DNA of 19,913 nucleotides, from NCBI GenBank assembly GCA_002404095.1, contig DHJA01000284.1:24556-44468 (forward strand), written 5' to 3'. Position 1 is the stretch's first letter, and each line of letters opens with the position of its first letter. Source of the DNA: Planctomycetaceae bacterium UBA4732. Its GTDB lineage: Bacteria > Planctomycetota > Planctomycetia > Gemmatales > Gemmataceae. Shown in pieces: positions 1 to 7,888 of this stretch. Position numbers and translations under genes: made by a program. Under the pieces are notes generated by a model that was given only the letters and a program-made list of their open reading frames with translations, was not told the DNA's origin and did no database searches.

Positions 1-15
1 CTCCCTCACGGTCGC

Positions 16-32
16 GGCTCGTTGAGCCTTTT
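16..32 (+). terminator. Small hairpin followed by T4 at the left edge
   Basis: Arms ggctc and gagcc (16-20 and 24-28) enclose a gtt loop and are followed by tttt, as in a weak intrinsic terminator reading rightward from a gene outside the window. The same hairpin lies 15 nt past the macroglobulin stop codon on the other strand, so it could serve both. The stem is short, so confidence is low. Confidence 0.3.
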
Positions 33-43
33 AGAACACATTC

Positions 44-3000
44 TTACTTCTTGGCCTCGTCCACGACCAACTCCACCGGGGCCGCGTTGGCTCGGTTGGC
101 CGGCGTGTAGTACTCATAAGCGGTGCTGACCGGCGTTTTGGCCTTCACCGGATATTTCGGCTTCAGCGTGTACTTGAATCTGTACTCCTTATTCGGTTCC
201 ACGTCGCCGAGATAAAGGATCGCCTGGCGCTCCGTTAGGCTGAACCTTTGCACCTTTTTCGCACCCACCATCTCCGCGAAGTCGCCGGCGTCCGCCGTGA
301 AGCCGGGCGGAATGCCCAGATCCAGCATCACCATCGCCGTCGGCTCCTTGCCGTGGTATTTCAGCACGGCGGTCGCTTCCAACAGGTCCGCCGTGGACAG
401 GCGCGTGCGGTCGTAATCCACCGCCACTTCCAGCAACGGCTGGGCCGGCGCCTCTTTCGCCCACGGCTCGTAGTGCCGGCCGACGATCTGGTACATCGCG
501 CCCGTCTCGCCCTTCACGTCCAGCGTCACTTCGTTGGCGCCGGGGCGGACGAATTCCTTGAGGTCGAACACCTGCATCACGTCGGCGTTCCGCTCGGTGA
601 TCTCGCCCTTGGCCGCCTCCTTCCCGTTGACGACGAGCGTGAACCCTGCCGTGCCTTTTTGTTGGTTGCCGCCCGACGCCATGACGAGCGCCTTGAGCGA
701 CAGAACTGTCGCCGACGTGCTGCCCCAAGCGCCGTTGGCGTCCTTTGACTTAACCAGATAGACCAAGGCTTTGTTTACGTCGTTGGAAAATTGGCCGTTC
801 TTGAGCATGGCCAGCACAGTCAGCGCCGTCGTTTCGATTGTCAGGCTGTCGCCGCGGGCGTAGGCCAACGATTGGCCTCTCGCCGGGAAGGCGATGGCCT
901 TCCACTCCGGCCGCGGCTCCTGCATGGCGTCGAGCTTTTTCAGGATGCGGACGAGTACGTCGTGTGTACTGTCATCCTTCGCGTCCCACGACGCCAGGGC
1001 GTTGGCCGCCAGCGCCAGAATGTAGGCGTTGTCGGAGTCTTTGGCATGGTCGCGGATATACGCGATCGACTTCTCCAACTGCGGCGCCTTGAGGCCGCTG
1101 TCGAGCAGCGCCCAGGCAACGTAGCTGGTCAAGAGCAATTTCGGATCGCCCATGTTGGCGATGGTTTCACTGTGCGTGGCGCCGATCTTATCCCATGTGC
1201 CGTCCGCCGCCTGCTGCTTCATCAGCCATGCCTGCGTGCGGTCGATAACGCCGTGATCGACCGGGTAGACCTTGGCCATGTCGTTGAACTCCTGAAGGCC
1301 GTAGGCGCTCAGCCAGATCAGGGGTTCGTTCGATTCCTGGCCCCACCAATCGAAGCCGCCCGTCTTATGCTCGAACGTCAACAGCCGTTGGTAGCCGGCG
1401 TTGAGGTACTGCTCGGCCTTCATCATCACCGCCGGCGATTGCGTGTGCGTCTTCTTGAGATAGTCCACGGTGAGTACGTTCGGGTAGGCCGATGATGACG
1501 TTTGCTCGAAGCAGCCGCCTGGCATTCGTAGGATGCCGTCCGCGCCTTCTAGTACCTGACTGAAGACGCCGGGATGGATCTTTACCAACAGCTTCGAGGC
1601 GTCGGGCAGGGCATTGTCCGGGATGACCACCGTTTGCGTGATATGCCCATTGAGGCGGTCGCTAAAGGCTTGCTCGAAGAGCTTGCCGTCGGGCGCCACT
1701 TCAATTTGCCGCTTCACGGCGTCGGACATCTTCGAGCCGCTCGCCTTGACGGTCAACGCGAAGCGGCCGATTTTGCTCGCGCGGATGCGGAACTTCACCG
1801 ACGCGACTTCATTGGCTCTGAGGTCGAGGGTGCGTGTGAGACCTTTGCCGTCCACGAGCGTGAACCATTCCTCCTGCTGGAGATCGAGTTTCACGGTTTG
1901 CGGATTTTTCAGGTAGTTATAGACGGCGACCGGGAAGGAAACCTCGTCATTCTGCGTGAGGGCGGTCGGCAGGTCGATGTCGGCGAAGAAGTCCTGGAAG
2001 ACGCGGAGCGGTTTATCGACGCCGCCGAGGGCGCCGCCCTGCGACGACGCTGACGCCGTGAGTCGCCAGGTGGTGATGGAATCGGCGAAGGTCAACGGCA
2101 GTTCGGCGCGGCCCTGATCGTCGGTGATGAGACTGGGGCGCCACAGCAGCGTTTCGGGGAAGTACTCGCGCAGCCGCGTCGGCGCGCTTTCGCCTGCCTG
2201 GGTTGCTGCGCCTGCGCTTTGTGGGTCGGTTGCGGCGCCAGGCTTAGCTTTCGAGGCATAAGAAATGTTTACCCCGCCGCCAATGCCGCCTGGCGCCGGC
2301 ATCGCGCCGTCCATCATCGCCCCTCGCGCAAAGCGCCATTCCCCTAACATGGCGCGTTTCTGTAACATCCCCTCGTTGCGGTTCAGGCCGAATTCCAGCC
2401 CTTGATTGCGGTCCATGTTTTCGTCCCACCAGACCTGGGCAAAGCGCCACGGGTTGGCGGAAGCGGGCGACAGTTTCACGTCGTCTTCCGAACCGAACTG
2501 GCCGTCCGGGCCTGCCGATACGATGTCATACTCCTCGAACTGCGGCATGCCCTGAATATCGGCTCGCTTTTTGTCCAGCTTAACCAACTTCAACGGCTCG
2601 CCCCAGGCGTCCTTGAGCCAGGCGCCGTCCAGGTTCTGCGCCTTGGCCGCGTCGGCCAGCACCGCCTCCGTCAGACTCCATTTGCCGTCTTTGAGATACT
2701 TTTTCGGGTTGTTGTTCGTGTAGTTCACCACCGACCAGCGCAGCTGCCAGAGGCGGGCGTGCGTCACCGCCGCCCCCAACCGCTCGGGCGTGAATTCCTT
2801 CTCCATTTTGGCGATAGTTTCCAGCGTCAGCTTGCCGCCAACAGGATCGGCCAACGCCGAGGCGTCCAACTGCTTCAATTCCACCAGCTCCTTGAGGAGG
2901 CCCGGCTTGAAGGACCATGTCCTCGTCTCCTTATCCTGCACCAAAACAGGCTTCGTCTGGGCGTAGCTGAATAAGACCGCGCCGATCTGCTGCAACTGCC

Positions 3001-5140
3001 CTTGCAGCTTTTGTCGCCGTTCCACGACCGGGTTCACCTCCCATCGGGCCGGCGGTTTCGGCTTCACCGAGGTCAGCAACGCCTCGGCGATTTGTTGTTG
3101 GCCGTCGGTCAACGCCGGCTGGCGCACCAGCGTTTCCACCGTCTCGCTCGGCTTGTACAGCACCTGCGCCTGCGGCTTGAGCAATTCCTCCTGCAAGGTG
3201 AAGTAGACTTTCTCCAGGCCCGGCTGCATTTCCTGCAAGGCATACACAGCCTCATCGACGACGAGGACGCCCAAGGCGGCGACGGCCGGCTTGCCGTCGG
3301 CGCCAGTCACGCGGAAGGTGATCTTGCCCTCGGCGCCCGGCAAGTAAACATCGCGATCCGCCTTCACGTCGATCTTGAGGTCGTTGGCGGGCTGCACGTA
3401 AACCACACGGCCGTCGCGGATGATTTCGCCGCTGACCAGCATCTGGTATGCGTGGATCTCCAATGTGCCAAATAGGCTTTGCGGTAGGTCGAGGGCGTAA
3501 TCGGCCTTACCGTCCTTCACGTCCAGCCACTGCGTAAGCACCGTTTGCCCGGAGCGCACTACATCAAGGTAAACCGTGGGCAATCCCGCCGACGAACGCA
3601 CGTCCACCTTCACCGCCTCGCCCGGCTTGTAGACCGCCTTGTCCAACCGCAAAAGGACGTTTTCGCCTAGCGGCTCGCTGTTGAGCGATACGGCCGCCTG
3701 CGCCGTCGCGCCCTTCGTGTCGGCGGCTTCAGCGTACAAATCCAGAAGGTTTTGCTGGCCCCACGTTTGCACCTGTTGACCGCCCAACATCTCCAGGTTC
3801 TTCTGCGCCCACTCGCCGGCGCGGAACTGCTCCGGTTTGGGCGTGATGCGGAACTCGGCCAAACCGGCTTCGCTGGTCTTCAGTGAGGCGAATGGTTTGC
3901 CCTTCGCTTCTTTGCCGACCCACAATTTCACATCGCACCGCGCGGGGCTGCCGTCGGGGTAGACGGCGGCGGCAAAGACGCGGTTCTCCAACCCCGGCGT
4001 GATCCGTCCGCCTTCCGGCAAGAGGCTGACGCGCACGGCTTGATCGCTGACGGGGTAGGTGCGCGTGATCGTCTCGGTGTGGTCGGCCGTGTCGGTGATT
4101 TTCACCTCCAGCTTGACCAGGGCGTCGCCCTTCTGCAAAGGCTGTCCCACGAAATAGGCCGGTAACTGCACCTCGAACTTGGCATGGCCGGCGGCGTCCG
4201 TCTTCACGTCGATGGTCTGAAAGTCCTTGAAGGCCACGTCGAAAGTGCTGGCCGTGATCTTGACCTTGGCGCCGGCGACCGGCTTGCCGAAGAAATAATC
4301 CGATTGCAGATCGGCTTTGATGGTTTCTTTTGGCAGGTAAAAGCGTTTGTCGGCCGTAACGTCGGCCTTGAACTTCGGCAGGACGTAGGGCCGAACCGAT
4401 ACCGTCTTGTCGGCCGTGTGGTCGGCGAGGACGGCCCGGATGTGATAATCGCCGGCGTTGACCTCATCGGCCAACTGGAAATCGGCGGAGGCGACGCCGA
4501 AGTCGGAGGTCTTCATGGCCTGTTTGAAGACCTTGTTGCCCTTGCCGTCCTCGACCTCGAAGGTGAGGTCGGCGCCGGCCGCCGGCTTGAGATCGAACGA
4601 CTGGAGCGCGAGGGCGCGCAAGTGCATGAGCTGGCCGGGCTGGTACAACGGCTTGTCGGTGACGAGCAGCACCTTGAGCGCGGTCTTGATTTGCACGTCG
4701 CGCTCGAGTTTTTCTTCGCCTAAAGCGGATTTCGTAACTATTTGCATCTTGTATATGCCAGCAGGCACGGCGGGCGCCTGGAAGCGCACTTCGGCAACGC
4801 CGTCGGCGCCGGTCTTGCCTTCATACAGCGGGATCGCCTTGCCGTCCTTGCCAACAAGCTGAACCGTGACGGAGGCTGCCAGCGGCACGGTTTCGGTGAG
4901 CGATTTGACGCCGTGGACCTCGCAGCGGAGAACGGCCGGGGCGCCGGCGAAGAACTCGCGGTCGCTGGTCAGCGTCGTCTCGTGGGCCTTGGCGAGCGGC
5001 GCCTTGACTATCGGCGTCTCCTTAGCTTGTTGAGCCGGCGGCGCCGCGAGGAACAGGGCGGCAACGGTCGCCATAGTCGCGGCGCCAATGGCGAGCGGCG
5101 TCCAAGGGGAGAAGTGTGGAATGCGACGAGTGCCTGACAT
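44..5140 (-). CDS. Eukaryote-like alpha-2-macroglobulin family protein with intact thioester
   Basis: Large envelope protein (1698 aa) of the alpha-2-macroglobulin/complement superfamily, which traps proteases through a bait region and an internal thioester. I chose ATG 5140 because AAGGAG sits 6 nt upstream; an upstream ATG at 5176 lacks a good site. Numbering from 5176, there is a hydrophobic N-terminal signal or anchor (about 24-46, no lipobox). MG-type beta domains follow, with the typical LVTDKPLYQPGQ (171-182) and LDKAVYKPGE. The motif LREYFPETLLW (1002-1012) opens the domain after the bait region. The thioester motif GGCFEQ has Cys1222 and Gln1225. An alpha-toroid region spans about 1250-1500, with a receptor-binding-like domain at the C-terminus. 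Residues about 799-905 form a pseudopilin-G-like insert. A Gly/Ala/Met-rich segment (about 950-1000) is the likely bait. No pbpC partner, usual beside proteobacterial homologues, is seen nearby. Family is certain; target proteases are unknown. Confidence 0.95.
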   Translation of the reverse strand: MSGTRRIPHFSPWTPLAIGAATMATVAALFLAAPPAQQAKETPIVKAPLAKAHETTLTSDREFFAGAPAVLRCEVHGVKSLTETVPLAASVTVQLVGKDGKAIPLYEGKTGADGVAEVRFQAPAVPAGIYKMQIVTKSALGEEKLERDVQIKTALKVLLVTDKPLYQPGQLMHLRALALQSFDLKPAAGADLTFEVEDGKGNKVFKQAMKTSDFGVASADFQLADEVNAGDYHIRAVLADHTADKTVSVRPYVLPKFKADVTADKRFYLPKETIKADLQSDYFFGKPVAGAKVKITASTFDVAFKDFQTIDVKTDAAGHAKFEVQLPAYFVGQPLQKGDALVKLEVKITDTADHTETITRTYPVSDQAVRVSLLPEGGRITPGLENRVFAAAVYPDGSPARCDVKLWVGKEAKGKPFASLKTSEAGLAEFRITPKPEQFRAGEWAQKNLEMLGGQQVQTWGQQNLLDLYAEAADTKGATAQAAVSLNSEPLGENVLLRLDKAVYKPGEAVKVDVRSSAGLPTVYLDVVRSGQTVLTQWLDVKDGKADYALDLPQSLFGTLEIHAYQMLVSGEIIRDGRVVYVQPANDLKIDVKADRDVYLPGAEGKITFRVTGADGKPAVAALGVLVVDEAVYALQEMQPGLEKVYFTLQEELLKPQAQVLYKPSETVETLVRQPALTDGQQQIAEALLTSVKPKPPARWEVNPVVERRQKLQGQLQQIGAVLFSYAQTKPVLVQDKETRTWSFKPGLLKELVELKQLDASALADPVGGKLTLETIAKMEKEFTPERLGAAVTHARLWQLRWSVVNYTNNNPKKYLKDGKWSLTEAVLADAAKAQNLDGAWLKDAWGEPLKLVKLDKKRADIQGMPQFEEYDIVSAGPDGQFGSEDDVKLSPASANPWRFAQVWWDENMDRNQGLEFGLNRNEGMLQKRAMLGEWRFARGAMMDGAMPAPGGIGGGVNISYASKAKPGAATDPQSAGAATQAGESAPTRLREYFPETLLWRPSLITDDQGRAELPLTFADSITTWRLTASASSQGGALGGVDKPLRVFQDFFADIDLPTALTQNDEVSFPVAVYNYLKNPQTVKLDLQQEEWFTLVDGKGLTRTLDLRANEVASVKFRIRASKIGRFALTVKASGSKMSDAVKRQIEVAPDGKLFEQAFSDRLNGHITQTVVIPDNALPDASKLLVKIHPGVFSQVLEGADGILRMPGGCFEQTSSSAYPNVLTVDYLKKTHTQSPAVMMKAEQYLNAGYQRLLTFEHKTGGFDWWGQESNEPLIWLSAYGLQEFNDMAKVYPVDHGVIDRTQAWLMKQQAADGTWDKIGATHSETIANMGDPKLLLTSYVAWALLDSGLKAPQLEKSIAYIRDHAKDSDNAYILALAANALASWDAKDDSTHDVLVRILKKLDAMQEPRPEWKAIAFPARGQSLAYARGDSLTIETTALTVLAMLKNGQFSNDVNKALVYLVKSKDANGAWGSTSATVLSLKALVMASGGNQQKGTAGFTLVVNGKEAAKGEITERNADVMQVFDLKEFVRPGANEVTLDVKGETGAMYQIVGRHYEPWAKEAPAQPLLEVAVDYDRTRLSTADLLEATAVLKYHGKEPTAMVMLDLGIPPGFTADAGDFAEMVGAKKVQRFSLTERQAILYLGDVEPNKEYRFKYTLKPKYPVKAKTPVSTAYEYYTPANRANAAPVELVVDEAKK
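2460..2782 (-). other. Type II secretion pseudopilin G-like module inside the macroglobulin
   Basis: Residues about 799-905 (numbered from ATG 5176) show a helix with ARLWQLRWSVVNY, then LKDAWGEPLKL, then YDIVSAGPDGQFGSEDDV. This order matches the globular half of GspG major pseudopilins, where DPWGxPY precedes a YDIxSxGxDGxxG...D loop that binds calcium. The hydrophobic pilin N-terminus is absent. The module sits just before the putative bait segment, so it is probably a folded insertion. The motif match is seen directly; calcium binding is inferred. Confidence 0.6.
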
Positions 5141-5258
5141 GAACATCTCCTTCGCCGGTCGGGGCGCGACGGTCATTGTGTTGAGAACGCCTTCAACCTA
5201 TCAGACGAGACAAGCCGGAAAAAGTTGGGCGGAGCGCACCCCGGAAAGCAAAGAAGTA

Positions 5259-5366
5259 GCCACAGATGAACACGGATGAAGAGCAAGAGAGGAAAAACGC
5301 GATGTTATCCGGTAATCCCGACCCCTCTTTCCTTCTCATCTGTGTTCATCCGTGTTCATCTGTGGC
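5259..5366. repeat. Perfect 22-bp inverted repeat, 64-nt spacer
   Basis: The arms 5259-5280 and 5345-5366 are exact reverse complements, containing cacagatgaacacggatga and its complement. They lie between the GH15 stop codon (5388) and the macroglobulin start (5140). The right arm continues outward with another degenerate unit (ctcatctgtg). From memory this 'cacagatgaacac' family is dispersed in many bacterial genomes, so it is probably a mobile or repetitive intergenic element rather than a gene-specific operator. In RNA it could form a long stem between the two genes. Confidence 0.85.
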
Positions 5367-5387
5367 CATGCTTTCTGAAGAGACTTC

Positions 5388-7181
5388 TCAGCTCTCCTTC
5401 CGATGTTCCGCCGGCCCTATTTCGTTGGCCAGGTTCATCGCCGTGTTGACCAGACCGACGTGCGAGAACGCCTGCGGGAAGTTGCCTACAAGCCGCTTCG
5501 CCTCGGGGTCGTACTCCTCCGAGAGTAGGCCCACGTCGTTGCGCAGACTCAGCAAACGCTCGTAGATGCGTTGGGCGTCCTCTCGGCGATTAAGCAGACA
5601 CAAATTATCCGCTAACCAGAACGTACAGGCGAGGAAGGCGCCCTCCCCCGGCGGCAAGCCATCGGTCCCCGACGTGGTGGGATAGCGCTGCACGAAGCCG
5701 TCGCGCATCAGGTGTTTCTCGATGGCCTCCACGGTCCCGCGCACGCGCGGGTCCGCGGCCGGCAGGAAACCAACCAGCGGGGCCATCAGCAAGCTGGCGT
5801 CGAGGTCTTTCGAGCCGTAATACTGCACGAACGCTCCGAGATTGGCGTCGAAGCCTTTGTCGCAGATCTCCCGGTGTAATTCGTCGCGGCGCTGGCGCCA
5901 GCGATGCACCGGGCCGTCCATCTGATAGTTTTCGACTCCCTTGACGGCGCGATCGAGGGCGACCCATGCCATGATTTTGGAGTGCGTGAAGTGTCGTCGC
6001 GGCCCGCGCACTTCCCAGATGCCCTCGTCCGGCTCGTGGGACGCCTTCACCACGTAATTCGTCAGCGCCTTAACCACCGCCCAGCCCGATTTCTCCGGCT
6101 CCAGCCCGAAACGCCGCGCTTGATACATCGCGTCCACTACTTCGCCGTAAACGTCGAGCTGAAACTGCTTCGACGCCGCGTTGCCGATGCGCACCGGCTT
6201 GGACCCCTCGTAGCCGGGCAGCCAATCCAACTCCATTTCCGGCAAGCGCCGCTCGCCGGCCAGCCCGTACATGATGTTCGTCGCGGCCGGATCGCCCGCC
6301 ACGGCGCGATGCAGCCACGCCCGCCATGCCTTGGCCTCTTCGACGTAGCCGTTGCTGAGCAAGGCGTACAGCGTGAAGGTGGCGTCGCGCAGCCAACAGT
6401 AACGATAGTCCCAGTTGCGCACGCCGCCGATTTTCTCCGGCAGCGAGGTGGTCGCCGCCGCCAGAATGCCGCCGGTCGGCGCGAACGTTAGCGCCTTGAG
6501 CGTTATTAAGGATCGCAAAACAGCCTCACGCCACGGCCCCTGGTACGTGCAGCGGCCGGACCATTCGCGCCACCACTTGTCCGTCTCCTCGACGCGACGG
6601 TCGCAGTCGATGGGCGCCGGCGGCGGCTTGTGCGAGCGGTACCAGCTTAGAGTGAAGGACACGCGCTCGCCTTCGGCGACGGTGAAATCGGCCGTGGTTT
6701 TGAAGTCTTTGTTGACAAGCGGGACGGTAGTGCGGAACACCAAGCGATCCGGCCCGGCGATAGCCGAGAGGCCATTGTGGTCGAGCTTCTGCACCCAGGG
6801 CATGACCGAGCCGTAGTCGCAGCGAATCATCAGTTCTAGGTGCATGGGCGTGCGACCGCGGCGCCCTTCGACGATGCGCACCACCGTGGGCGTACCCGAA
6901 TGCAAGGGCATACAGTCGATGACGACGGCGGTTCCTTCGGCGGTTTCGTGTTCGGTTTCGAGAATGAGCGTGCCGTCGCGATATTTTCGGCGAGTGGCCC
7001 GGACTTCGCCGCGCGGGCCGAGGAGCCATCGGCCGTTGGCGGGGGTTCCGAGAAGTGCGGCGAAACAAGCGCCCGAATCGAAGCGCGGTACGCACATCCA
7101 GTCGATGGAGCCGTCGCGCGCCACGAGGGCGGCGGTGTAAAGATCGCCGATGAGAGCGTAGTCTTCAATGCGCGCGGACAT
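5388..7181 (-). CDS. GH15 family glycoside hydrolase (glucoamylase or trehalase)
   Basis: Predicted inverting exo-acting alpha-glucosidase of 597 aa. The start is placed at ATG 7181, giving MSARIEDYALIGD, because bacterial GH15 proteins of this subfamily begin with an IEDYALIGDLxTAALV motif; an upstream in-frame ATG (7238) adds unrelated residues without a ribosome site. An N-terminal beta-sandwich is followed by an (alpha/alpha)6 barrel with GGxRNWDYRYCWLRDATF. DEGIWEVRG carries the likely general acid (Glu390), and LLSEEYDP (Glu555/556) supplies the likely base. GNFPQAFSHVGL is a typical C-terminal motif. No signal peptide is visible, so it is probably cytoplasmic and may act on glycogen-derived oligosaccharides, trehalose or other alpha-glucosides. 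Specificity cannot be read from sequence, because bacterial trehalases and glucoamylases share this architecture. Confidence 0.93.
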   Translation of the reverse strand: MSARIEDYALIGDLYTAALVARDGSIDWMCVPRFDSGACFAALLGTPANGRWLLGPRGEVRATRRKYRDGTLILETEHETAEGTAVVIDCMPLHSGTPTVVRIVEGRRGRTPMHLELMIRCDYGSVMPWVQKLDHNGLSAIAGPDRLVFRTTVPLVNKDFKTTADFTVAEGERVSFTLSWYRSHKPPPAPIDCDRRVEETDKWWREWSGRCTYQGPWREAVLRSLITLKALTFAPTGGILAAATTSLPEKIGGVRNWDYRYCWLRDATFTLYALLSNGYVEEAKAWRAWLHRAVAGDPAATNIMYGLAGERRLPEMELDWLPGYEGSKPVRIGNAASKQFQLDVYGEVVDAMYQARRFGLEPEKSGWAVVKALTNYVVKASHEPDEGIWEVRGPRRHFTHSKIMAWVALDRAVKGVENYQMDGPVHRWRQRRDELHREICDKGFDANLGAFVQYYGSKDLDASLLMAPLVGFLPAADPRVRGTVEAIEKHLMRDGFVQRYPTTSGTDGLPPGEGAFLACTFWLADNLCLLNRREDAQRIYERLLSLRNDVGLLSEEYDPEAKRLVGNFPQAFSHVGLVNTAMNLANEIGPAEHRKES

Positions 7182-7459
7182 GAGCGTTTCTTTTGCGGGC
7201 CTAAAGGGAAGAAGCGGCTCTAGTAGATATATGAACATTCGCCATCATTGTGCGCATCTCTGGTTCTTTGTTCAGAAGGTCATAGGATGTATGGCATGTC
7301 CCTAGGCGATAATCGGACCATGAGCGGGAACGGCGTTTCTCACTGATAAGGCAAGTAAGCGCCTGTTTTGCCGATGGGATCGTGCAGCGGGAGATAGGGG
7401 TCTGATTTTAGGCTTCTGACGCTGGGAGGATTCCTTTAGAAAAGACGGTTTTCAACGGT
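7182..7459. other. Intergenic region upstream of GH15 and of the sigma-54 promoter
   Basis: No coding capacity is convincing here. It contains the 5' side of the GH15 gene on the minus strand, where I could not find a clear -35/-10 pair. It also contains the upstream region of the plus-strand sigma-54 promoter. A weak dyad ggcaa/ttgcc (7350-7354 and 7368-7372, 13-nt spacer) lies about 90-110 bp upstream of the promoter core, the usual range for enhancer-binding-protein sites. The arms are too short to be confident. Confidence 0.4.
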
Positions 7460-7475
7460 TGGCACAGGCTTTGCT
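7459..7475 (+). promoter_or_regulatory. Sigma-54 (RpoN) type -24/-12 promoter
   Basis: TGGCAC (7460-7465), five bases, then TTGCT (7471-7475) matches the sigma-54 consensus TGGCAC-N5-TTGCW exactly, with GG and GC separated by ten bases. Transcription would start about 12 nt past the GC, near 7486, giving a leader of roughly 46 nt to the ATG at 7532. Such promoters need an enhancer-binding activator, and none is encoded in the window. No equally good match was noticed elsewhere here. Confidence 0.7.
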
Positions 7476-7531
7476 TGGTGTTGACGCGGAAAAGGGATGG
7501 CCGCAGGATACTGCGCCTAAAAGGAGTGAAA

Positions 7532-7816
7532 ATGCTTACCTATCAAGAAACATCCGAAGTCCGTGAGCCCGGTTACTCCCTTGAGGACACCCACTTCGAT
7601 GAGCGAGTGCGCTCCGAAGTGTTTGGCGACGATCTTACATTGTCTCAGAAAGACTTCGCCCATGAATGCGAAGAGGTTCTGATCGACGATCACCGGGCCA
7701 ATTTTGGCCCCGCCGAACTGGTGGAACACAAACTCAGCACTCTTCTCGGCGGCGCCTGGCAGCCAGTCAGCCACATGGGAATTCAGCCTCTTCAGGGCAG
7801 TCGCAGCCACTGCTAG
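7532..7816 (+). CDS. Small orphan hypothetical protein behind a sigma-54 promoter
   Basis: Protein of 94 aa that I do not recognise. The start is fixed by AAGGAG (7521-7526) five bases before ATG 7532. An in-frame upstream start (7475) would fall inside the promoter. The product is acidic and soluble, with no signal peptide or membrane segment (MLTYQETSEVREPGYSLEDT near the N-terminus, FAHECEEVLIDDHR in the middle). Codon choice looks like real coding DNA. The last six residues (GSRSHC) and the stop codon lie in a 19-bp repeat also found 72 bp downstream, so the original C-terminus may have been altered. The opposite-strand reading frame here lacks a ribosome site and is a shadow. The sigma-54 promoter suggests conditional expression. 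Function is unknown. Confidence 0.7.
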   Translation: MLTYQETSEVREPGYSLEDTHFDERVRSEVFGDDLTLSQKDFAHECEEVLIDDHRANFGPAELVEHKLSTLLGGAWQPVSHMGIQPLQGSRSHC

Positions 7817-7888
7817 TTGGGAGAGTGGGCGACTCGCTCCGCGAGTCGCTTGGTGCAGTCGCTCCGGTGCAGTCGCAGCCACTGCTAG
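7798..7888. repeat. Direct 19-bp repeats flanking a perfect hairpin at a convergent gene junction
   Basis: An exact 19-bp sequence, cagtcgcagccactgctag, occurs at 7798-7816 and 7870-7888; each copy can fold on gcagt/actgc. Between them lies a perfect 9-bp stem with 3-nt loop (arms 7829-7837 and 7841-7849, gcgactcgc/gcgagtcgc). A shorter tandem ggtgcagtcgc occurs at 7852-7862 and 7866-7876. Copy one supplies TAG for the plus-strand gene and copy two supplies the stop of the minus-strand gene. Confidence 0.85.
7829..7849. terminator. Hairpin between convergent genes, possible bidirectional terminator
   Basis: The GC-rich 9-bp stem with tcc loop sits between the stop codons of the orphan gene and the moeB-like gene. 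It could stop transcription from both sides. No clear U-tract follows on either strand, so it may instead act as a stabilising or rho-assisted element, or just be a dispersed repeat. Confidence 0.35.

Noticed and set aside
791..1495. Plus-strand 234-codon frame antisense to the macroglobulin gene
   Set aside because: It lies wholly within a strongly supported gene and gives a low-complexity shadow product.
5141..5176. Longer macroglobulin start at 5176
   Set aside because: It places the AAGGAG ribosome site inside the coding region; ATG 5140 is six bases after that site and starts just before the signal segment.
7517..7882. Minus-strand 121-codon reading frame opposite the orphan gene
   Set aside because: It has no ribosome site and opens inside the repeat element; the plus-strand frame has a strong AAGGAG and a promoter.
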